This document shows, one piece after another, positions 6,854 through 13,069 of a stretch of DNA of 13,069 nt (the stretch's first letter is position 1; every line of letters starts with the position of its first letter). This DNA comes from an uncultured bacterium. GTDB taxonomy: Bacteria; Auribacterota; Tritonobacteria; UBA1439. The position numbers were made by a program, and so were the translations under genes. The notes under the pieces were generated by a model. The model ran no database searches and was not told the origin of the DNA. It worked only from the letters and a program-made list of their open reading frames with translations. The stretch is taken from positions 1-13,069 of the forward strand of contig CALLYX010000463.1 of the NCBI GenBank assembly GCA_937858775.1. The letters are read 5' to 3'.

Positions 6854-7150
6854 ATGGATCCGTACACGGTGCAGCCGTGGATGCCCTGGGCCGTTGTCAC
6901 CGCCCTCCTGATGCTGGGGGCGTGGATGAGGATGGGATCGTCCCTCTTCGCCCTCGGCATAGCCGCGGCCATAGCCCTGGTCGAGGCGCTGCTGAGGTAT
7001 CCGCTGGCGGCGCAGGTGGCCACTTTCGTGGTCTCGTCGGGCGCCCTGGTGTTCGCGCAATGGGTTCTCGGCAGGGGGCGCGGCCGCGGGGGGGGCGCCC
7101 CCGCGGGAAAGGGGACGGCGGCAACCGGCAAGGAGGCGTCTCTCCGATGA
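6854..7150 (+). CDS. Small three-helix membrane protein
   Basis: A 98-residue protein with three hydrophobic segments, at about 10-25, 29-47 and 52-72. A basic, Gly/Ala-rich tail of about 25 residues (GRGRGRGGG...GKEASLR) is presumably cytoplasmic. The pattern is distantly like the minimal membrane part of NfeD/YbbK-type proteins, but I would not name it on that. The ATG is preceded by GGGAGGGGG (6835-6843). Its TGA overlaps the carbamate kinase ATG as ATGA, so the two are probably translationally coupled. Position between a carbamoyltransferase and carbamate kinase suggests a membrane anchor or a transport-related accessory role, which is speculation. The third codon positions are GC-rich like the neighbours and the frame is intact, supporting a real gene. 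Confidence 0.75.
   Translation: MDPYTVQPWMPWAVVTALLMLGAWMRMGSSLFALGIAAAIALVEALLRYPLAAQVATFVVSSGALVFAQWVLGRGRGRGGGAPAGKGTAATGKEASLR
7084..7106 (+). promoter_or_regulatory. Perfect 9-bp G/C hairpin upstream of the carbamate kinase start
   Basis: CCGCGGGGG (7084-7092) pairs perfectly with CCCCCGCGG (7098-7106) over a 5-nt loop. It lies within codons for the Gly-rich tail of the membrane protein and 24 bases before the AGGAGG (7131-7136) of carbamate kinase. It may pause ribosomes, stabilise mRNA or tune coupling, or simply reflect Gly/Arg/Pro codons at high GC. Confidence 0.35.
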
Positions 7151-8115
7151 GAAAGATCATCGTGGTCGCGCTGGGGGGGAACGCCATCAAGCAGGCCGAC
7201 GAGAAGGGAACGGCGGCGGAGCAGTTCCGGAACGTCGAGACCACGTGCGCCCAGCTGGTGAGCATGCTCAAGTTCGGCCACAGGCTCGTGATCACGCACG
7301 GCAACGGCCCGCAGGCCGGCAACCTTCTCCTCCAGCAGGAGGGCGCCCTCGCCGAGGTGCCGGCCCAACCCCTGGACATCGTCGGCGCGATGACACAGGG
7401 CCAGATCGGCTACATGCTGCAGCAGACGATGCAGAACATGCTTTGGAAGGAGAAGTTGCCGCTTCCCGTCGTCTCGGTCGTGAATCAGGTTCTCGTCAGC
7501 GGGGACGATCCCGATTACCGTGACCCGTCCAAGCCCGTCGGGCCGTTCTACACCGAGGAGGAGGCCGCGAGGCTCCGCGCGGAACGCCCGGATTACACCA
7601 TCAAGGAGGTAAAGCCGAAAGGCGTGGCGAGGAGATTCCGCCGCGTGGTTGCGTCCCCCGACCCGATACGCAACATCGAGTACGTTGCGATCCGCCGCAT
7701 GGTGGACGCCGGGATAGTGGTCATCGCCTCGGGGGGGGGCGGGGTCCCCGTCGTCTACGACGAGGAGGACAACCTGCGCGGCACCGCCGCGGTCATAGAC
7801 AAGGACAAGGCCGGCGAACGCCTGGCGGAGGTGGTGGGGGCCGATACCTTCCTCATCCTCACGGACGTCGACGCCGCGAGGGTCGACTTCGGGACGCCGC
7901 AGGAGAGGCCGGTGCGGACGGTGACCCTCTCCGAGATGAAGGCGCTGCAATCGGAAGGGCACTTCAAGGCCGGGAGCATGGGCCCCAAGGTGCTCGCCGC
8001 CATCCGTTTCGTCGAATGGGGGGGCGACTGCGCGATCATCACCTCGCTTGACAAGGCGGTCGAAGCCCTCATGGGGAAGGCCGGCACGCGCGTAGTTCCG
8101 GATCCGGTGAACTGA
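7147..8115 (+). CDS. arcC: Carbamate kinase
   Basis: A 322-residue amino acid kinase family enzyme, about the usual length of 310. It interconverts carbamoyl phosphate + ADP with carbamate + ATP in the cytoplasm; in catabolic operons it runs towards ATP. Visible motifs are the N-terminal phosphate loop VVALGGNAI (6-14), ITHGNGPQAGN (49-59), KPVGPFYT (129-136), IASGGGGVP (193-201), VIDKDKAGERLA (217-228), the nucleotide-site stretch FLILTDVDA (235-243) and AGSMGPKV (275-282). These are diagnostic for carbamate kinase rather than glutamate-5-kinase or UMP kinase. The ATG overlaps the previous gene by four bases (ATGA), with AGGAGG at 7131-7136. A run of nine G (7731-7739) falls in the Gly-rich loop. 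It sits downstream of a carbamoyltransferase in the same transcription unit, which argues for fermentative ATP recovery from a carbamoylated substrate. E. coli YqeA is another family name. Confidence 0.95.
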   Translation: MRKIIVVALGGNAIKQADEKGTAAEQFRNVETTCAQLVSMLKFGHRLVITHGNGPQAGNLLLQQEGALAEVPAQPLDIVGAMTQGQIGYMLQQTMQNMLWKEKLPLPVVSVVNQVLVSGDDPDYRDPSKPVGPFYTEEEAARLRAERPDYTIKEVKPKGVARRFRRVVASPDPIRNIEYVAIRRMVDAGIVVIASGGGGVPVVYDEEDNLRGTAAVIDKDKAGERLAEVVGADTFLILTDVDAARVDFGTPQERPVRTVTLSEMKALQSEGHFKAGSMGPKVLAAIRFVEWGGDCAIITSLDKAVEALMGKAGTRVVPDPVN

Positions 8116-8167
8116 TAATGCCACCCTCGATCCGCTCCTTCCCCGAGGGCGGCGAATCGGGCGCTGG

Positions 8168-8215
8168 GGGTTGATGGCAGGCGGGCCTGCCCTCAACCCT
8201 CGCTTGCTTTGAGGG
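8168..8215 (+). promoter_or_regulatory. Long intergenic hairpin with an overlapping alternative stem
   Basis: In the 187-bp gap after carbamate kinase, GGGTTGA + GGCAGGC (8168-8182) pairs with GCCTGCC + TCAACCC (8185-8199), interrupted only by one T/C mismatch. No T-run follows, so it is not a standard terminator. The 3' arm overlaps CCCTCAA (8190-8196), which can instead pair with TTGAGGG (8209-8215), so the two stems exclude each other. A smaller stem GGCGGG/CCCGCC (8272-8292) abuts the Shine-Dalgarno of the next gene. Likely roles are mRNA processing, 3'-end protection or attenuation between the two halves of the operon. Confidence 0.5.
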
Positions 8216-8302
8216 AGGCCTCCGTTCCCGCGGACGGCGGGTTCGAGGGGCAGGGCCCCATCGACGGGGAGGGCGGGCGGAGGGCTCCCGCCGAGGAGAA
8301 GG

Positions 8303-9541
8303 ATGAGCTACGCCGTTGGGCTGAAGTGCGGCGGGTGCGGCAAGGAGTTTTCCGCGCGCGGCATGACTTATGTCTGCGACGCCTGCGGAAAGAACCTCGA
8401 AGTCGTCTACGACTACGGGGCGGTCGCGAGAAGGCTGACGCGCGAATCGCTCGCCGGAAACGCGGATTTCTCGATCTGGCGGTACTGGGACCTGTATCCG
8501 CTGGAGGACCGCGGGGGGGTGATGCCGTTGCAGATCGGCTGGTCCCCCATTTACCGGGCGGAGGCGCTCGCGCGGGCGCTCGGCGTCGAGAGGCTCTGGG
8601 TGAAGGACGACGGCAGGAACCCAAGCGCCTCCTTCAAGGACCGGGCCAGCGCCGTCGCGGTCGCCAAGGCGGTCGAGCTCGGTTTCGACAAGATATGCGG
8701 CGCATCGACCGGCAATGCCGCCTCCTCGACCGCGTGCCTATGCGCCAGCATCGGCCTGAGCCCGATCATCTTCGTTCCCGGTGCCGCCCCGAAGGCGAAG
8801 ATCGCCCAGATCCTCGTCTTCGGGGCGCGCGTCTTCGCGGTGGAGGGGACGTATGACGAGGCCTTCGACCTTTGCCTCGAGGCGGCCGCCGAGTACGGCT
8901 GGTACAACCGCAACACCGGCTACAACCCGTACACGCGGGAGGGCAAGAAGAGCTGCTCCTTCGAGATCTGCGAGCAGCTCAACTGGGATCCGCCCGACCT
9001 CGTCGTCATGCCCGCGGGGGACGGCAACATCCTAAGCGGCGTGTGGAAGGGGTTCCGCGACCTGTACGCCGTGGGGCTCATAGACCGGCTGCCGCGGATG
9101 GTCGCCGTGCAATCGGAGAAGAGCAGCGCCATCGCCGACGCCGTGATCGGCGGCGGCGTGATACGGCAGGTCAAGGCGGCCACCGTCGCCGACAGCATTT
9201 CCGTGGACCTGCCGCGGGACGGCGACATGGCGGTCAGGGCGGTTCGGGAATCGAAGGGGATCGCCGTGACGGTGCGCGACGAGGATATCCTCGACGCTAT
9301 ACCGCTTCTCGCCCGACCCTGCGGCGTCTTCGCCGAGCCGGCGGGCGCGGCCGGCGTCGCGGGGTTGAAAAGGCTCGCGCGGGAGGGAAAGATCGGCGGG
9401 GGCGAACGGATCGTCTGCCTGGTCACCGGGAACGGTTTGAAGGACGTGGACGCGGCGAGGCGGATCGCCGGCGGGACGATCCCTGTCCCGCCCGGGCTCC
9501 GGGAACTGAAGGCGGCGGCCGCGGCCGCCGGGATCGCCTGA
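8303..9541 (+). CDS. Threonine synthase-family PLP enzyme with N-terminal zinc ribbon (ThrC-like)
   Basis: A 412-residue fold-type II PLP enzyme. Four cysteines in CxxC...CxxC arrangement (C9, C12, C25, C28) form a small zinc ribbon, as in many archaeal and bacterial short threonine synthases. The cofactor lysine is K112 in NPSASFKDR, the asparagine loop is ASTGNAASS, and the phosphate loop lies in VMPAGDGN followed by a late VTGNGLKD segment. Threonine synthase converts O-phosphohomoserine to threonine plus phosphate. Here no hom or thrB is nearby and the neighbours are carbamoyl-phosphate enzymes, so a different elimination or replacement reaction is plausible. The ATG has GAGGAG (8293-8298) upstream. 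A 16-bp palindrome in the Ala-run codons near the end (9514-9529) is probably codon bias. The family is certain, the reaction is not; true biosynthetic ThrC remains the default alternative. Confidence 0.88.
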   Translation: MSYAVGLKCGGCGKEFSARGMTYVCDACGKNLEVVYDYGAVARRLTRESLAGNADFSIWRYWDLYPLEDRGGVMPLQIGWSPIYRAEALARALGVERLWVKDDGRNPSASFKDRASAVAVAKAVELGFDKICGASTGNAASSTACLCASIGLSPIIFVPGAAPKAKIAQILVFGARVFAVEGTYDEAFDLCLEAAAEYGWYNRNTGYNPYTREGKKSCSFEICEQLNWDPPDLVVMPAGDGNILSGVWKGFRDLYAVGLIDRLPRMVAVQSEKSSAIADAVIGGGVIRQVKAATVADSISVDLPRDGDMAVRAVRESKGIAVTVRDEDILDAIPLLARPCGVFAEPAGAAGVAGLKRLAREGKIGGGERIVCLVTGNGLKDVDAARRIAGGTIPVPPGLRELKAAAAAAGIA

Positions 9542-9620
9542 GACCGGGCGGGCGTCAGAGGCGGGCGCGGGGCGGACCCGAGTTTGCGGCCATCCATCCG
9601 GCGTGCTTCAGGAGGCGGAA

Positions 9621-10550
9621 ATGAAGGCCAGGGATTTGATCAATATATCGGATCTGTCGCGGGGGGAGATCCATGAGATTTTCGCCGAGACCAAGCGCCT
9701 GAAGGATTCGTTCAGGGGGGGGAAGGCGACGCCGGTGCTCGCGGGGAAGACGCTCGGGATGATCTTTCACAAGCCCTCCACGCGCACGCGCGTTTCGTTC
9801 GAGGTCGGGATGTTTCAACTGGGCGGACACGCCCTCTACATGGGGGCCGGCGACCTCCAGCTCGGGCGAGGCGAGACGGTCGCCGACACCGCCCGGACCC
9901 TCTCCCGGTACCTGGACGGCGTCATGATCCGCACATTCAGGCACCGGGACGTCGTGGACCTTGCGCGGCACGCGACGATCCCCGTGATCAACGGCCTGAC
10001 CGACCTGGGCCACCCGTGCCAGGTCCTCGGCGACATCTACACGGCCGCGGAGCACCTGGGCCTGGATCCCGCTGCGCCGGACCTGAAGGATGTCGGTGTC
10101 GCATTCATCGGCGACGGGAACAATGTCGCCAACTCGTGGGTCGAGGCGGCCGCGAAGCTCGACTTCTCCTTCACGGTCTGCCCCCCCTCGGGGTACGAGC
10201 CGGACAAGGCGATCTGGCGCGCGTCGGAGAAGGCCGGGGCGAGGATCGCCATGGAGCGCGATCCGGCCAAGGCGGCCGCCGGCGCCGACATCGTCTACAC
10301 CGACGTCTGGGCGAGCATGGGCCAGGAGGGGGAGCGTGAGGAGCGCCTGAAGGTCTTCGCCCCGTTCCAGGTGAACGGCCGCCTCATGGCGAGGGCGAAG
10401 AGGGGGGCGAAGCTCATGCACTGCCTTCCCGCCCACCGCGGAGAGGAGGTCACCGACGAAGTGCTGGACGGCCCCGCCTCGATCGTCTTCGATCAGGCCG
10501 AAAACCGCCTCCATATACAGAAGGGCATCATGTCCCTCCTGATGGGATGA
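9621..10550 (+). CDS. argF: Ornithine carbamoyltransferase
   Basis: A 309-residue enzyme of standard length that transfers the carbamoyl group between carbamoyl phosphate and ornithine/citrulline as a cytoplasmic trimer. All signature elements are present: STRTR at 53-57 and HPCQ at 131-134 (carbamoyl phosphate), GDGNNVANS at 164-172, SMG at 232-234 (ornithine loop), HCLP at 267-270 with the active-site cysteine, and AENRLHIQK at 293-301. It looks more like anabolic ArgF than catabolic ArcB, which is usually longer. Lying downstream of carbamate kinase with no arginine deiminase or other arg genes nearby, its direction is uncertain. ATG 9621 is preferred over an in-frame ATG at 9603 because AGGAGG (9610-9615) precedes it by five bases and homology starts there. 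It has only about 80 bp to the preceding gene, so it is probably cotranscribed. A run of eight G (9715-9722) lies in the coding region. The end overlaps the convergent Ppx/GppA gene by 23 bp. Confidence 0.92.
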   Translation: MKARDLINISDLSRGEIHEIFAETKRLKDSFRGGKATPVLAGKTLGMIFHKPSTRTRVSFEVGMFQLGGHALYMGAGDLQLGRGETVADTARTLSRYLDGVMIRTFRHRDVVDLARHATIPVINGLTDLGHPCQVLGDIYTAAEHLGLDPAAPDLKDVGVAFIGDGNNVANSWVEAAAKLDFSFTVCPPSGYEPDKAIWRASEKAGARIAMERDPAKAAAGADIVYTDVWASMGQEGEREERLKVFAPFQVNGRLMARAKRGAKLMHCLPAHRGEEVTDEVLDGPASIVFDQAENRLHIQKGIMSLLMG

Positions 10551-11508
10551 CCGGGAACCGCCCCGGCGCCCCGGGTGCCGCGTATTCGAGTATCGCGCCG
10601 TGGAGTATCCCCTCGTCGCTCACGGTGACGGCGGGGACGGAGAAGAACCCGATCAGCGCCTCGAGCACCACGAGCCCCGCGACGATGATGTCCGCCCGCT
10701 TCTCCTCGACCCCCGGGACGGCCTTTCGCTCCGCGATCGACATGGCGGCGAGCCGGGCCGCGACGGCGCGCACGCGGTCGGCGGCGAGGACGGCGCCGTG
10801 CACCCGCTCGGGGTCGTAGCGGCGCAGTCCGAGCTCGACCGCGGCGGCCGTGGTGATCGTCCCCCCCGCCCCGACGAGCGTATCCGCGGGGCGCGGGATG
10901 GATGGGGGGAGGGCGGAGGAGAGCTCTGCGGACGCGAATGAGCCGAGCGCGTCGAGCTCGTCCCTCCCGGGCGGGTCGCGGCTGACGAACCTCTCCGTCA
11001 TCCGCACGCACCCCAGGCGGACGCTCCCGGAAACCGGCGCGCCGCCGCCCCGCCCCGCCACGACTTCCACGCTGCCCCCTCCGATGTCGACTGCGACGAT
11101 GCGACCGAGGGGGCGGGGGAGCGCGCGGGTCATCCCGCGCCAGGCGAGGCGCGCCTCCTCCCCTCCGGTCAATATCCTGATCTCGAGCCCCGTCGCCTCC
11201 GCCGCGCGCCTTATGAATTCCCGGGCGTTCGGCGCCTCCCGAAGGGCGCACGTGCCGAACGGCAGGACCGCCTCCGCCCCGGCCCGCCTCGCCCGGGCGG
11301 CGAAGCGCCTCACCGCGTCGAGCGTCCTCGCCGCGGCGGCCGGCGCGATTCCGCCCCCCGCCGTCAACCCCTCGCCGAGGCGCGTGATCTCGAGGCCGCG
11401 CTCGACGGCGGCGAGGGCGCCGCCGGCGGTGGCGTCGGCGACGAGAAGCCGCACGGAGTTTGTGCCGATATCGATGGCTGAGATGCGGATGGGGGTCATT
11501 GGGCGCAC
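10528..11508 (-). CDS. Ppx/GppA-family exopolyphosphatase / (p)ppGpp phosphohydrolase, short form
   Basis: A 326-residue ASKHA-fold phosphatase that removes terminal phosphate from polyphosphate or hydrolyses pppGpp to ppGpp; sequence alone does not decide which. It shows phosphate-1 DIGTNSVR at 13-20, GGEEAR at 115-120 with the probable catalytic Glu, phosphate-2 DIGGGS at 141-146 and the nucleotide-binding GAGGTITT at 213-220. It lacks the C-terminal HD-like domain of E. coli Ppx/GppA (about 500 residues) and matches the compact two-domain form known from Aquifex-type enzymes. The start is either GTG at 11508 or ATG at 11499. Neither has a clear Shine-Dalgarno, fitting coupling to the gene that stops only 19 bases upstream. 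It is convergent with argF, with a 23-bp tail overlap, so it is not part of the carbamoyl cluster. Confidence 0.92.
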   Translation of the reverse strand: MRPMTPIRISAIDIGTNSVRLLVADATAGGALAAVERGLEITRLGEGLTAGGGIAPAAAARTLDAVRRFAARARRAGAEAVLPFGTCALREAPNAREFIRRAAEATGLEIRILTGGEEARLAWRGMTRALPRPLGRIVAVDIGGGSVEVVAGRGGGAPVSGSVRLGCVRMTERFVSRDPPGRDELDALGSFASAELSSALPPSIPRPADTLVGAGGTITTAAAVELGLRRYDPERVHGAVLAADRVRAVAARLAAMSIAERKAVPGVEEKRADIIVAGLVVLEALIGFFSVPAVTVSDEGILHGAILEYAAPGAPGRFPVIPSGGT

Positions 11509-11527
11509 CGGGCCGGCACGGGCGGGG

Positions 11528-12796
11528 TCAGCGAACGGTGAGCGGCGTCGTGCTTATCCCGCCGATGATATCCCCGTAGATATTCGTAAAACCGCCCTGG
11601 AGCAGCCACGTGCCGTAGGAGGCGTGCTCGAATGCCAGGGCGGCCACGGGGTACTCCAGGCCGAAATCGAGCACCCACGGCCCGCCGTCGACGAAGCGGA
11701 TGGGGACGGACCACGAGAGCCGCGTGGAGGCGGGGGATTCCCTCTGGAGGTAGAGCGCCCTGCCGAACGGATCGATGAGACGCACGTACGGGAAGAACGG
11801 CGTCACGCAGTACTTGAAGTCGGCGCTGACTACGATCGTGTCGTTCCGGGCGAAGGAGGTCTTGTTCACGTTCAGTTTCACGGGCCATTCGCTGCTCGGT
11901 ATCGGGGTCGGGCCGGCCGGCGTCGGGGTGGGGCAAGGGGGGCCGGAGTTGGATGGGAATGGGCCGTCGTGGAAGGCGTTCGTTCCCGGCCCCTCGTTGG
12001 AGAATGTGTACTGGCACCCGCCGCCGAGGACGGCGATATGTATGCTCCCCCCCCCCTCGGGATCCGATTGGAGTATCTTCTGGTTGGGCGCGCGCCCGGC
12101 CTTCGGATTGATGGTGCTGGGGTCCTCGGTCTGGTAGATCGTCTCGACCGGGGGATAGGCGGGGCTGTACGGGGCGCCGGCGTCGGTGAGGGCGTTCAGG
12201 TGGTTGAGGGCGGCCTGGCTGGGGTGGTTGTAGTTGTTGCCGACGCCGCAGGAGATCACGGCGAAGTTCGCGAGGATCGTCGAGAGGAACTTGTTGGAGG
12301 AGGAGTTCGCGCTCCCGTGGTGGCTCGCGTGGATGACGTCCACCGTCACGCCGTCGAAGACGAGGGCGGCCCCGAGCGGCTCCTCCACGCGCGTGGAGAG
12401 GTCGCCGCAGGTCAGGTATTCGAAACCGCCGTAGCGGATGAGCACCCCGATCGAGCGCTCGTTGTCGTCGGGCGAGGGGATGGCCGGGCCGTTGTGGATC
12501 TCGCCGTTGATGCAGACGACGACGGCCGTGGCGCCGCCCCCCAGGTCGATCACCCGCCCCGGAGCGGGGGTCTCCCGACGGCCCGCGAACAGCGTCTTGT
12601 ACGAGGTGCTCGGGTATTTCCCCATGTCCCCGATGTCGAAGATGGCCGTAGGCATGTACTGGCGGTTCTTGTACAGCGCCACGTCGTCGATCCCGTCGTA
12701 ATGGTCCGCGTCCCAGTGGGTGGCCATCATGTAATCCATGCCGCCGGTCGGGGCGACGCGGTCGAGCGTCGCTATGACGGCGTCCGCGCCGCGAGC
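11528..12796 (-). CDS. ComEC-like metallo-beta-lactamase-fold protein with C-terminal beta-rich domain, N-terminus missing (partial)
   Basis: The real coding part is about 420 residues. The metal-binding motif THWDADH (plus 12701-12721) is a HxDxDH variant, followed by a THGS-like ASHHGS segment (around 12310-12330) and VISCGVGNNYNHPS, typical of the hydrolase domain of ComEC-like and related secreted proteins. A Pro/Thr linker (CPTPTPAGPTPIPSS, about 11890-11940) leads to a domain of about 120 residues rich in beta-type residues and ending STTPLTVR. That layout suggests an extracellular or periplasmic protein of phosphodiesterase/nuclease type, though the signal peptide is not visible. The first metal-site-proximal strand and the start are absent. 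Upstream of about 12796 the same frame stays open but reads antisense through an aminotransferase gene, so the gene is broken at a join. It precedes the Ppx/GppA gene by 19 bp. The substrate is unknown. Confidence 0.82.
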   Translation of the reverse strand, partial: ARGADAVIATLDRVAPTGGMDYMMATHWDADHYDGIDDVALYKNRQYMPTAIFDIGDMGKYPSTSYKTLFAGRRETPAPGRVIDLGGGATAVVVCINGEIHNGPAIPSPDDNERSIGVLIRYGGFEYLTCGDLSTRVEEPLGAALVFDGVTVDVIHASHHGSANSSSNKFLSTILANFAVISCGVGNNYNHPSQAALNHLNALTDAGAPYSPAYPPVETIYQTEDPSTINPKAGRAPNQKILQSDPEGGGSIHIAVLGGGCQYTFSNEGPGTNAFHDGPFPSNSGPPCPTPTPAGPTPIPSSEWPVKLNVNKTSFARNDTIVVSADFKYCVTPFFPYVRLIDPFGRALYLQRESPASTRLSWSVPIRFVDGGPWVLDFGLEYPVAALAFEHASYGTWLLQGGFTNIYGDIIGGISTTPLTVR

Positions 12797-12800
12797 ATCG
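12776..12800. other. Join between unrelated sequences (assembly chimera or rearrangement)
   Basis: To the left, minus-strand metallo-beta-lactamase codons remain family-like up to about 12796. To the right, plus-strand aminotransferase codons are family-like from about 12773-12785. The two genes cannot both continue through this point. Both frames are plausible over some 20 bases, so the break may sit in a short microhomology. The start of the first gene and the N-terminal two thirds of the second are missing. Confidence 0.75.
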
Positions 12801-13069
12801 TCGTCGAGGTCCCCGAGCTCGCTGACACGTGCATCATCCTCAACGGAGTCGCCAAGACCTACGCGATGACCGGGTGGCGGGTCGGCTGGATGATCGGCCC
12901 CAAGGACGTCATCGCTGCAGCCACCAACTTGCAGAGCCACATGACGAGCAACGTCAACAACGTCGACCAGCGGGCCGCCATCACAGCCCTCAGCGGTGAC
13001 CTCGCGGCGGTCGACGCGATTAAGGTCGCCTTCGACCGTCGCCGCCGGACCATGGTCGCCATGCTCAAC
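12785..13069 (+). CDS. Pyridoxal-phosphate-dependent aspartate aminotransferase, internal fragment
   Basis: About 95 residues of a class I/II aminotransferase, open at both ends. ASIVVEVPELADTC leads to NGVAKTYAMTGWRVGW, which contains the PLP-binding lysine (NGVAK) and the family's TGWRVGW stretch. MIGPKDV, TNLQSHMTSNVNNVDQRAA and FDRRRRTMVAMLN follow. The wording of these segments, especially NGVAKTYAMTGWRVGW and the TNLQSH..SNV block, resembles actinobacterial AspC-type enzymes that move an amino group between aspartate and 2-oxoglutarate. The residues before the lysine that normally complete the PLP pocket are absent because the fragment starts at the join near 12.79 kb, and the gene continues past the right edge. 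Codon use (GTC, ATC, GCC, few AGG or ATA) differs from the middle block. The exact first base is uncertain by about 10. Confidence 0.88.

Noticed and set aside
6772..8196. 474-codon minus-strand open frame opposite carbamate kinase
   Set aside because: It is antisense to a gene with all carbamate kinase motifs, and its translation is His/Arg/Asp-rich noise.
12797..12940. Apparent N-terminal 48 codons of the metallo-beta-lactamase gene
   Set aside because: They are antisense to the aminotransferase fragment and show no MBL or signal-peptide character. The true start is lost at the join.
1..13069. tRNA, rRNA, CRISPR array, insertion sequence or origin
   Set aside because: No cloverleaf-type sequence, regularly spaced repeats, transposase motifs or DnaA-box clusters were seen on either strand by eye.

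Overview
The window looks like metagenome-derived, GC-rich bacterial DNA. It is probably not one uninterrupted chromosome segment. Three blocks can be separated by gene content, codon choice and orientation. The middle block (about 3.8-12.8 kb) uses AGG and ATA codons freely and has many G/C homopolymer runs. I cannot assign it to a phylum from sequence alone. The left block (1-3571) favours CGC/CTG and rarely uses AGG. The last ~290 bases encode an aminotransferase fragment that reads like an actinobacterial protein and cut into a gene on the opposite strand, so a join lies at about 12.78-12.80 kb.

Left block, minus strand: a type I restriction-modification methyltransferase subunit (hsdM, GTG start, with a long C-terminal extension) overlaps by four bases (GTGA) a DUF262 / GmrSD-family gene that runs off the left edge. 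This is a defence locus. Specificity and restriction subunits would lie outside the window.

Middle block: a divergent carbamoyl-phosphate / PLP-enzyme cluster. A 494-residue fold-type II PLP enzyme reads leftward (5331 to 3847). A 463-bp intergenic region with a good sigma-70-type promoter on each strand separates it from rightward genes: a knotted carbamoyltransferase (5795-6817), a three-helix membrane protein (6854-7150), carbamate kinase (7147-8115, ATGA overlap with the membrane gene), a zinc-ribbon threonine synthase-family enzyme (8303-9541) and a classical ornithine carbamoyltransferase (9621-10550). A carbamoyltransferase running towards carbamoyl phosphate plus carbamate kinase is the logic of substrate-level ATP formation from a ureido compound, as in the arginine deiminase and YgeW-type pathways. 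No arginine deiminase is present, and the first carbamoyltransferase has an unusual active-site signature. The cluster is therefore the best candidate here for an undescribed pathway, in which the PLP enzymes would handle the amino-acid product or precursor.

Right part, minus strand and convergent with the cluster: a compact Ppx/GppA phosphatase (11508 to 10528) overlaps the ornithine carbamoyltransferase tail-to-tail by 23 bp. Just upstream of it lies a probably exported metallo-beta-lactamase-fold protein of the ComEC-like type with a Pro/Thr linker and a C-terminal beta-rich domain. The N-terminus of that protein is lost at the join. No tRNA, rRNA, CRISPR array or insertion sequence was seen.
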